Made by a program: the position numbers and the translations under genes. The notes beneath the pieces are model-generated. The model searched no databases. It saw nothing but the letters and a program-made list of their open reading frames with translations, and was not told where the DNA came from. This document shows, in pieces, positions 38,001 to 49,468 of a stretch of DNA of 64,000 bases. This DNA comes from Cruorifilaria tuberocauda (lineage: Eukaryota; Nematoda; Chromadorea; Rhabditida; Onchocercidae): assembly GCA_013365365.1 (NCBI GenBank), contig JABVXU010000064.1, positions 62,001-126,000 of the forward strand. Reading direction: 5' to 3'. The first letter of the stretch is position 1. Each line of letters starts with the position of its first letter.

Positions 38001-41000
38001 GTGTGATATATTTCTCTTACGATATATTTATTTGTGATAAAAACACGAAACCTGTTATTGTATCAATTTTAAAAAATGTTGACAATCCTGAATGCTGTTT
38101 TCTGCACCCAAAAAAAAGTGCTTGCAAAACTCAAACTGAAACTGAGATAAATGGTCCATGAACTCTATTTCTACACATAAGTTCATCAATGTCTCAATTC
38201 TTGATTTCAGTTATTGAAATTTTGAACTAATAAACTTATTTTTCATTATTAATTTTCCATTTTCGAGTTTTTAGTATATATACTATAATATATTAAAGAT
38301 AACAATTCAATTATTTTGAAATATGATTAAATACATTTCTCAAAATAAGTAGATAGTATTGTAACATATCAATTAGCATGTAAACAATGCTGAACTCGAT
38401 CAAGTAGATTGCCATCACTAACTCATGACCTTACCAATCTTTAATACTTTTATTGTTAATTTCGAGCAGCAAACTTGTATAGATTTAATAGGAAGCTAAA
38501 GATTTCAAATGCTTATAAACAAATTCTGTAGTTGATTTCATGGCTATGACTGTACATTATACTCACAAAATTAAAACAATCGACATTACTTTCAATAATC
38601 ATCAATTTATTTGACAAAATCATGAACAAATGAGAATCTTTCACGTTCTTTGCTGCTTTCAGAATAATATTTTATGCCTTCAGGTTGTGCAATTTCAGGT
38701 TTTAATATGTCATATAATCAAGAAATTTTGCTAATCACGAAAAGTAATTTGTATTTCTTTTCTTGATTAGCAAAATTATAAATTATAATATAAATTCTTT
38801 AATATTTTCAGGAGAAAGGAATTCCTTAAGATACAAATATTCTCCAAAACGGTACTATGAGGCAGACTACTGTTTAATTTATTTTTAAATCATTGAAAAT
38901 TTAAAGCTTAAATTCTAAGCAGTTACGAATTAATTAGATTTTGTTGTTATAATTTTGAATAAATACTTATTAATCTAGTTGTTATTTCCTCTCATTTGTA
39001 AAATCTTGATAAATGATGAATATAACTGCTGATAGTTGTTCCTACGATTAAATCACCATTGCTCTGAAATAAAATGAAATCAGAAATTTGAGTAGTATCC
39101 ATTTAAGAGCCTTTTTCAAATGTAGTTAATTGATTGTGCTAGGAATGCAAACAAAAGAAAATATTTTAAAGATTCTCTGAAATTCGAGATCTGATTCTGT
39201 AAAACTTTAGACATGATTGCCTTGCTCTCAGCAGTAACGAATTAATAAGTAATTTTAAATGATTTACATATTGATTTCTTCTATATTTGATAGAAAATAC
39301 ACGAATTAAACACTTCCTATAAATATCCGGCCAAACTCTATGGAATTGGAGATGGCTAATTTTTGTTTTTTATCACAAACTCACATCAATTCAAGATAAG
39401 CAGTGTTGAAATAAGTTCAAGCTTATCATCCAAACTAAGAGCTTATCACAAATGAAGATTGCAGTATAATTGAAACAAAGTAATTTGTTGAAGAATACCA
39501 CGAATTTCTTGATAGCTTCTGAAATTATCAGAGCAAACAACGCTATCGTTTATCAAATTCTCCAAAAATTTGTGGTATGGAGGAAGTTGGATTTAATTGG
39601 GACTTGTGCGGCACAATTGAATCGTTACGAGCACGTTTTATTTCTTACGCAAAGGTTATAACAAATAAGGGTAAGATAGTCATTTGCGATATGATAACAG
39701 TTAATTCAAACGGTTGAAAATGCGTTGCGGTAGGATCCCTTGGTTGGTTCCTGACCTCAGTGATAATCGATTGAGAGAGCTTGATATGAGCGTATCAAAA
39801 TCGGGTCAACTTCACGGTGCGGAGGTTCGTTCATGCCTCAAAGAGCAAAACTTATGTGCTAAACTTACATGCTTGTTTATCAGTATTGATTTGCAAGTTG
39901 ATAGCTGTTTGTTCTATCATCTCTCTCTCCCTCGAGAATCAATTCATTAAATGAAACATTCCTCAGTGCAATATGATGTCTCATTGTCATTGTCAATGTG
40001 TGGTGACAAGCATTTACCACAGTTTTACCACCACTTACGGTTCACAAACCAGCCATCAAAAATAGTTTTCGTGAATCGATCAAAGAACAATACTCATATC
40101 CGTTATTCACAATCTATCGAAATCTTACTCAAAGTTCATTCCGAAGTCCATATTACTGCGATATAGATTATGATTATGCCTTAGGGGTTTCCGTTTCTCT
40201 GTTACTTCAATCAATAATTATGAAAATGCATTTAAGTTGATCAGTATACCTACAACTGCAATGTAACGATGCGGTGCATACCTTAAAATTAATCCATTAG
40301 GAAAGTACTGTAGAGATATACTGTAGGATAAAGTGATAAGCGATTACAGTGATTACAGTATGATATAATGGATGTAAGAAAACATTTGAAGCTATGGTAT
40401 AGTTGGAAATGTCAACTTAAAAATCTCCGTGTTGCTAAATGCTCTCATTGAATGAATGCATGTTGATCTTTAATTATTCTGATTTACTCTGAAGCAGCAC
40501 TGTATAAGCATGCTGCAGCATTTATCAGATCACTCTGATAAATACGAAATACATTGAGACGTGAGAGGAGAACTGCTTGTTAATTAAGCATAAGTGAAGC
40601 AAGCACTCAGCTCAGCTGAGCTATGCGGAAGTTTCCTCTTCATCGGTTTCGTCGTTAGCAAGCAAAAATGCTTTTCACGGCAAATCGTGCTGCAGAGAAA
40701 TTCGTGTGTCATCGGATGGCATTACTGCATGAGAACGTCGTGTGTGGTCGTAGGCGCTTTGCGTTTCGTAGATTCTATGCCTGCGCTTCGCGGGTGGTCT
40801 GTGTCGCAACGGATCTGAATGATACGAACGAAATGTTGAAATTCGAAAGACTTTCACTGCTCTTTGCTTGTTGTTAGAATTCTGGTGGCTAATCGGTTGC
40901 TTTGCGATTGCTCGAGTTTATCCGGGTTGAAGGGATAGGTCCTTCTATCTCAAGTTGCCACTAGTTCCTATACCCTCTTGTTCTTCCAATTCATTTTCTA

Positions 41001-44000
41001 ATCTTTGGGTAAGATTCTCAAATATTTTAGTAGCGATAATATGATAGCTTACAACAAGATCAAAAAGGATTTGAATTAACTTTTTGTCAGTATCATGATA
41101 TTTCTGTTCAGAATTGAAGATTTCCGATATTTGTAAATTATCTTCCAATTCAAATTACACATAACTAAATTAAAGCTTGATAATATTTATGTCGTATTTT
41201 CAATCATTATATTTAATGGAACATTCAAAAATATATTGTATCACTTTACTTTTATTAAGTAAAGTAAGCATAAGCGTGATAGTATGATATGTTTTAATAA
41301 TACTTTGAGTATTAATGAAATTATTCTAAAATTAATTCTAGAAAGTGCTGATGGAAAGAAAACTATCCGAAAGTTAATCATCCAATATCTTTCAAAAGTC
41401 GCATTCTTTCATTTCTTTTGAATATTTTCAAAATGTTCGTTTGTAAGTATTTTCAGTAAAATTATCTATCAAGATCAATATGTAGGCCATATTTTAGAAC
41501 GATATTGATTGGCTGATAAAAGAGGTCCTCAGAGCTGTTGAAAGTTTAAAATTTTACAAAAAATAAACAATCCCAACCTTTTTTAGTTGTATGTAAACAG
41601 CATATTAGATATTATCATTCTCGGAAATTTATACAAATTTTTCCAAGCTTAATATTTTGTTTATTAAAAAGCAGACACCAAAGTAGCCACTTATAGCCGT
41701 TGTTACAAATTCTTTACAAAAGTAACAAAAATTTTTCCGTGATTTTCTATCCACTTATGAAGATATATAAGTAGGCCATACTTGAAAATGATATTGATTA
41801 TCGATTCTCTTATAATCATTTAACACTGACATTCCATTATTTCATCGATCTAATCCAAAGTTGTTACTCTAAGTGAACTAACTCTATCGATCATCTATAT
41901 TCTGACAAAACTGTTGGATGAATATAAGTGTTTTGCTTTTGTAATTAACTTAGCCACAGTATTGTCGCTTTAATAATGACGAAACTGGAAGCTCAGAATG
42001 TAAAACTGTATCATTTACTATTTAAGCTGATGAATAATTCCAAATCTTAAAGAAGCAACAGAAGCTTAATTATTAGCAGAATGAAGATTGCTATTAAAAT
42101 TCAAAATTAGGAAATTCTTAGTAGTATATAACTAGAATTTAAGTAGGAAAGAGTGAGTTATACATGGCGTAATCACTCATATCTGTTCTTTTAATCATCT
42201 ACGCTGATTAACGAAACAACATTTATTCCGATCAATTTTCACGCTGTCTTATCATCTTAATAATTACTTGATTAACCACTCTAATAGTACCATCCATGTC
42301 GAGAATTAACTTACCTACTGTTATCAATTATTTGTTATTTTGAGTATCAACAATGTTAAGAATGGAAGAATGTGAATTTTCGATTACTTCAATCATTATA
42401 TAATTTAATGATTTGTGAAGTAAGCTTTTGAATCAATATTTGAGGTGCGTATACATGGAATTATCGAGTATCGCTGCATTCTTTTTTCCTGTTTGATTCT
42501 ATTAGATCGATCTTCATTCCACCACGATAACATTGCTTTCGAACCTGGAGAAATGTTTCGTCACAAAATTTCCCCTTCTATTCTTCTGAACAGTAGAATC
42601 TATGAGCACTGGTATTAATGAAATTCAGTTCATATTATGCTTTCCTTAAAAAATTCTTGAAATATGAATCGAATGAACTTTTGAAATCAATGATCAATCA
42701 TCCTAACAGATTCAACACATTATATTCAATCATCAAAAAACCATATTAAAAATAATGTTATTGATGTTTGCTGAAATAACCATCCATTACTTACATTTTA
42801 TTAAATGCAAAGTTATTTAAAAGTTACATAAAATATTTTGAATATTGTCATTTGTATTAGATTGTTTGATTCTATAAGACGTGAACAACATGTTATAATT
42901 AGAATTTTAAATCTTCCAATTACTTACTTTACGATATATTTTGCATTGATAGCAATCTTTTCTTTTGCAAGATGGAGCAAATTCAACGTAGTCTAATGAT
43001 ACTCTATCATATTTACTTTGTCGATAAGGGAAAACGATCCTATAGTTTGATTATCTGATTCTACAAGACGTGAACAACACGTTACAGTTCAATTCTGCTA
43101 AATATTTGTGAAATCCCTCAAACAGTTTTCCTTTTGAATAAATTGAACATTCAAATCTGATACAATAAAATAGGAGAGGTATTTTCTGTTATGTAAAAAT
43201 AAACTGTTGAGAAAAAAAGAAATTTTTCCTCTGAAGAATTTATTGAAGTGAAATTATAATTTAAATTTCCCGATATAATTTATCCTGAACGTTAATATCG
43301 ATATTGAAAATTTTTATTTTTACGAAGTTTCGACAACTTAGACATATTAAATTCATAAATGAAGATGAAGGTATAATACGTTCCTGGAATACTTTCTTTC
43401 TCTAAAATACAAAACCATTTAACATTGAATTATTTTGAACGATAAATATCGTTACTAAACAAAACTAATCTATCATTTTCATGAATGGTTAAATTTGTTA
43501 TGAAATTATAGTTGTGCGCTTTTTGTCTTTAATGCACAATTTAACACTAATAATTAAATTGGTCCAATTTTCATCAAATGTTATATCACTACTAATTCAT
43601 AAATAATGTCAAGTGATAATTATTTAGGATAGAATAGAAATGACATTATCTTCTCAATAGAATTCATTCTCGTGAATTCTTGGCGTAATGAAACAAATAA
43701 AATCTTTATTTGATGAAATATTTCATCGAGAATCTCAACTTTTTCATTACGCAAAAATTAAAAAAATGTTCAATTATATCTTTAAACGTTATGTGTTAAT
43801 GGCTATCAAGCACAAATAGGTTTATAAAAATTTTATAAAGATTAAATGAATTATTTAACAATAAACCAAATCAATAAGTGATTGATAATATCATAAGATT
43901 GATGATATTATTAATACTGAAACTGGCATTTGTAACTTTCTCATAATATTTTAACATTACAAGATAATCCTTTTTATAGGATAGACTTTTAATGTGAAAC

Positions 44001-45471
44001 AACTAAATTGATGAAAGATAATTTTTGTTTTGCTGCACATAATTTCATCTTCATAGTTTTCCAACTGATAAAAATTTTTAAATTTATAAAACTTTATACC
44101 AACGAAATATATTTGCTTTGAAAAAACAAGAGATATATATTTCAAAATACAAAAAAGAGAATTGTTGTGTATTGTTTCAAAAGTGTAACACAAGATGTAC
44201 TGCTTAGAACATGGAGAAACGAATTGCAATGTTAAAAAGATAACACATTCAAAAATTTCCCTTTCTAAACTAGATTTCCTGATAACGATAATATCGTGAA
44301 ATTCATTCATCAAAACAAATGGTCTTATTTTCGATCAGTGACAGGAATTCCAAATTGTTTTTTTTTTCTAAATTTCCGATGCAAAATCGATCCATTAATC
44401 TAAGAAGAAAAAATTAAATTACATCTTAAAAAAGACTGTATTTTTCTCATGTGAAATTTTATGGGAAATTTTTATCACTGATAAATCAATAATATCACAT
44501 GATATTAAAATGCTTTTAGCTTCCTCATTGAGTTGTGAAGGAAAGTGATGACAAATGATTCCAAACAAATTTATTGGAAAATTTTTGCCAAACAAGTGAC
44601 GAGCGGTACTGAACTTTATCGAATTAATCAAAAATGCTATCAACAAATTTATTTGAAAGTATTACAGCATAATTAGTTATTAAAAGTTATTATAAATAAC
44701 AAGTAAAAACAAGTGGGATTTGGTATTGGTTGAATAAATTTCAGTACAAAAGTGTAATTCTCAAGTATAAATACGTAAACTTATCATATGCCTATTATAA
44801 TATATAAAAAAAGTTTGAATCATTTCTGATAACAAATAATCCGTTTACACTTCTGGCGACTGTATTAATATATACATTTTTTATATACTTAATAATGTCT
44901 GCATCAAAGAGAAGTTTTATGAATAATCGAAAATTTTAAAGAAGATAAAAAACTGGATTGTAATTTCTTAATAAATAATAATGATGCAAAATACTTTCTT
45001 TTCTTTTAAAAGTTTATATTTTCAAAAAAGAAATTCAATTTTACTTTTTTCATATGTATAAAAATGAGATGAGACTTAATTTCGGTAAAAGTTTTTAAAG
45101 TTCTTTCACTGTAAAAAGCCACATATGCATATGTTATGCCGTATTTTGAAACATATTCTGTATTTTGATTTGTTATGTGTAATAAAAATAGCTGTAATCT
45201 TTAATCCATACGCATAAATCGATCAAACCACAAATGTTTCATTTTGAATAATTACAATTTTGTAACTTATAGATCAAGTTTTGAAAAACGACAGTTCAAT
45301 TACATAAATTCTTTTATTAACAATACCATATATAAGTAATGTAATTTCAATTGCATCTCTTCCAAAGAGTATTTGCAATGCTGCTATAAATAATCGATTA
45401 AATAAATATTAATATATTCAAAAAATGAAAATGCGAATATACAAACATAAATGAACAGTTATCAATCAGCA
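35062..45471. other. 10-kb gene-poor region
   Basis: No multi-exon gene could be built. It contains a foldback element (36926-37688), a locally GC-rich block at about 40590-40960, and a minus-strand open frame at 41148-40945 that reads like a coiled coil (KKLIQILFDLVVSYHIIATK, then ENLTQRLENELEEQE) but starts after a stop with no ATG. Diverged direct repeats lie at 41481/41770 and 42861/43045. Two minus-strand open frames at 43957-44313 and 44419-44646 are unsupported by splice context. Confidence 0.45.
36926..37688. repeat. Foldback (long inverted repeat) element 1
   Basis: Arms at about 36926-37212 and 37398-37688 are diverged reverse complements, roughly 290 bp each, around a 185-bp spacer. 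Both arms contain gtacaacagtttaaa or its complement, and the outer part with ggacagtatttatgcaatac. Each arm carries a frame opening towards its outer end: minus strand to 37061 and plus strand from about 37422 to 37556. Both frames end in FKLLYNYEQ and a stop, and share TLINSYTF and PLYN. This may be a foldback transposon or MITE-like element, or a palindromic duplication of an older coding piece. No transposase was seen. Confidence 0.8.
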
Positions 45472-47060
45472 ATGCTTGCTGCTTACTATCACCTCTTTCT
45501 CTTACCGATTATATTCAGGTTGACCATCGCTAAAGGGTATGCATTACCAGTTTAAGTGATAATAATCGCTTACTTTTATTTGACTTACAATCTTTTTCCT
45601 AAATTCGGAAACGTCTAAAATCATTTTAATCACTGATGCGCAGAGCAAATGATTTTAGACAAGTTGGGATTCCATTTAACATAGTGCAGAAAAAGTATAT
45701 ATAAATTTGATTAAAATTTTAAGGAAAAAGAGTGCATACGTAAAATTAGAAAAAAATGCAATATTTTTGATATTTAATAAATTTCAATTTATGAAAATTT
45801 ACTACTAAAATTATAAAAATGATTCGATTGGATTATTTTTTCTGTAATTTGGAAAAAAATTGACAATAACTTTTAATTTCAACGAAAATTTGTTTCAATA
45901 TCGATTCTCAAGCTTCTTTCTTTTCAACTGTTTGAGATAGTTCAATATTATTGCCTAAGATCCTGGAATTTACATAAAATTATTTCGTTTTTAATCATAA
46001 TTTATTATTTTTCAGACAGTTTCTGCCATCAAAAGTCAGGTATAATACTTATCGTATTTCATCAGTTAGAATTTTCAATTAAGCATAATGATTTATAAAT
46101 TGGAGAGTAATTTATCAGTAGATTATATTATCATATCAGTTACAGATACAAGATCGTTTCATGTTTTAATTACGGTAATATCACTTCTTTTAATACTATT
46201 ACTGTAAAAATTATGATTTATATAAGACGGAAATTTCGCATTTAGCCCAAAAGCAATGAATTTAATCAAAATTTAAAATTGACGAAAAAACTTTACATAT
46301 TTAGGAATCTTTCTGGAGGTAAAGCAACTAATGGTGATTATAAAACAAATCAGGATGTATTACGATCAATTAATACTTATATACTGGATAGATATTGGAA
46401 ACGTAATTTAGGAATACCAAATCGGATTTTTCTTACGAAATATTGGACCAATTATTGGTTAGGAACAAAATATTATCATATGGTACGTTATTTGGTTATC
46501 AAAAAATTTCACATTTTTTTCTTTACAATCAAACATTTTTGTTTGTTTGTATGAGTAATGAGATTATTTCTATAAGTATTTTATTTTATTTTATTATAAT
46601 TTATCCTGAAATAAAATACCAGCATTTTATTGCAGGATAAATTCATTTATGCACCACATCGTGATGCCTGTTTGTATCATATGGATTCAAATGAAAGAAA
46701 AATTTTGGTATATGTCGATGGATCTCCCACATATGATATTGTTTATCAGTAAGAATTTGTAAAATTTATTAAGTAATTATTTTAGCATTTTAATTAAAAA
46801 CAGACTTTTACCGCAAATTTCTCTAATTTATACCAAATAATAGACTTATTGAATAATATTCATGTTTATGCTAATTTTAAAAATTTTAAAAAATAAAATT
46901 AAATTCGTTTAGATGTCAACGATATTTTCAATATTGTTGCGGATTGACATGCTGTGTGGATGAATTCAGGAGAAGAATTAATTTACAATCGTCAACTTCT
47001 CAATATCAATTGCACTTTTCTCTATTTCTAATTTTTGTATTTCTCTACTTACATGTTTAA
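45472..47060 (+). CDS. Secreted/membrane-anchored CX-module protein
   Basis: Five exons: 45472-45536, 46016-46039, 46305-46482, 46636-46748 and 46913-47060. All phases agree, giving 175 aa. The second exon is a 24-nt microexon flanked by clean AG and GT sites. The protein has a signal peptide (MLAAYYHLFLLPIIFRLTIA), then a CX module, a nematode domain of unknown function whose hallmarks are visible: YWLGTKYYHM, a middle DACLYH, a YVDGSPTYDIVYQC strand and the terminal CCGLTCC. It ends in a hydrophobic segment (about 156-175), so it is either a type I membrane protein with almost no cytoplasmic tail or GPI-anchored. Nothing here reveals its ligand or tissue. Confidence 0.83.
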
Positions 47061-49468
47061 AATAGTGAATGAGGTGGTTCGATGCAATAATTCAAAAAAC
47101 TTTACCAAATTTTTGACTTTAATTTTCTAGAGAAATCTATAATTTCAGAAAATTTGAGAAATTGAAATTTAGCCTAAAAACAATTATTTTGTTTACAAAC
47201 ATTTGGTCTGGCATAAAGGTATGAAAGAGTAATCATTGAACTTACGATTTCCAATTTTCATCTTTATTTAATATGAGGAAAATCGGTTACTTCAAATGAA
47301 TTTCCCAAACAATTTGATGACAAAAGATAGGTTTTAGACTTTTTACATATTTTGTTGTTTACATTCTTATAGCTATGTGTACTTCTTCTGGATAAATTGG
47401 CATGCAATTTTGTATTTTATTCAATTTTAATCTCACCACTTGAATTAGAGATTTAACTTATTGATATATACTTATGGATTGCACGATGGCTTAACAAATC
47501 AATAAATTGATAATCGAAATCTGATTTAAATGTCTGTTTCAAATTCAGGTTTCCAAAGATAGAAAGCCATCTTGTATATAAGGATACTGGAGATATTTAC
47601 AAATTAAAATTTTTGATAATAACGAGAAATTTATGAATTAAAAAAATTTGTTTCTTTGGCAGATTAAATCAAATCGATTCAGTTTCGCTTTTCGTTAGAT
47701 CACTATTTTTGTGGATAATAGAAATATCATTTATCCATATTCTCTATTCTCTTGCAATGTGTTTGTTTATTAATAATATTAAGAAATGTTGTCCCACGGA
47801 ATTTAAAAAGAACTAATTGAAAGCAACCATGCTTAGAAAGGAAGTTGGAAGTTGTGGTAAGCGTATTTAAAATATGGAAAGTTTTTAAACTCTTTCTTAG
47901 GGTTAAAAAATGATAACATTATTATTTGATAATAATAATTAAATTACAAAATTTAACTGTTCTGTGAATTCGCAAGATAAAATTTGAATTTTAATCATAC
48001 CGACGAAAGGTTAACATTTGAAGATAATAATGAAGCTCGAAAACAAATCATATATTTAAATTATGAATTGTTGAAACTTTATCACAAAATCAAATATGAT
48101 AGTCGTGAGATGCCATATTTTCATTATTCTACTTCAAAATAAACCTACAAAATGAATAATAGGCTTTAAATTCTGCAATAAAATTAAGTGACCAAAAATT
48201 AAGTGTTGCATTGATGTTATTAGTTCGGATACCATTATTACATTTTAAATTTTACCTGAAGTAGTGATATTTTCCTATTCGTTTTGGGCTTTACCTGAGA
48301 AGTTTGCATCTATTTTTGTCTCACATGCACGTACCTATTTTTATGAATGACAAACGAAGTCAATTAGCAGAAAAGAGGCGCAAATTGAACGAACGAATTT
48401 AAAACTTCAAAGCTGTTGTGATACAAAGAATGGAATTAGGTTTCAGATACTGGTTATTTTCTTACTGGAAGAATGAAAGAGATGTTATAAAAGAATGAAT
48501 TACGACAAAATGGAATACATATGGATAGAAATCAAAGGGTGGAGTAGTGGATGAAAAGGAATAATATATTTGATACAATTTGCCTTTGTTTATGGGTGGT
48601 TTTGAAAAAGTGGGCCATTGTTTGTGACCTAAATGATTTTAGGTTGATCGAAAATAGTTGTTGATTAATGCCTGTTTTGTCTTGCCTTGTCGGTTATGTA
48701 CCGGCAGCTAATCAGTAAATTAACCTTACTCACCGTTATTATATGCTTGGTACACTCTAAAGGTATCTTTATCATGATATTTTAACAAAAATATTCAAAT
48801 TAGTTAAGATAATTTAGTGTAATAATTTCATTTTTATCAATTTTAACCAATTAAATTTAACACCCATTTGTTAATTTGAATATAGGAAATTGCAATATCT
48901 TAAAAGCCAGTAGTGTTTGGATATGTTACTATTGTTGGAGTAAAAAGACGCTTTAATTTAATTGGAAATATCTCTAAGCATGCTTATGATTTTTCATCTC
49001 GAAGATGACAAGAAGCTAAAGCTGTGACAAAAAACAGCTAGCTGAGCTTTAGGTCTACTCATATCATTAACTTTTCAGTAAAATTATATTACCTACTGGT
49101 AACTCCTGCAACTATTTGCAATATTTCGTCATTCTATCGTAAATGAACGGATAGATTATTGCAATTCATAAGATAATCTTCCCAACTATTGTAAAAAATG
49201 TTCCAGATACATTCGATATCGGAATATCGAAAACTGTGTCAAAAAGAAAAAAGAAAAATTAGGAGTTAAAATGGCTCGTTAATTTCGAACGATAAATCTT
49301 AAACTTAAATTTCTTTGTTAAATTTGAAAATTTTTTGATAAAATTCAAAATTTTAAGCAAAGTTCTGCAAATTTCCACGTTCTTTTAACGTTTTCTTGAG
49401 GTAAAAGAAAAAAATTGTTGTAAAAAAAATCTTATTATACAATACCGAAACATATTTCAATACTTCAG
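47061..49468. other. Intergenic region, likely holding the first exon of the next gene
   Basis: AT-rich with no exon I can prove. The lustrin-type gene that follows lacks an ATG and signal peptide in its first recognised exon, so its start should be here. A candidate at about 48669-48710 (ATG, MPVLSCLVGYVPAAN, then gtaaat) looks signal-like but is out of phase with the exon at 49469. Another ATG at 47829 ends at a gtaagc donor (MLRKEVGSC) in phase 1, also not matching. Confidence 0.4.

Noticed and set aside
39470..40166. Three short plus-strand frames in a row
   Set aside because: Two lack an ATG at their start, none has coherent splice sites or family resemblance, and their composition matches noncoding DNA.
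43957..44646. Two minus-strand frames of 118 and 75 codons
   Set aside because: Rich in Phe, Ile and Lys as expected from AT-rich noise. No donor/acceptor pair joins them in phase and no motif is visible.
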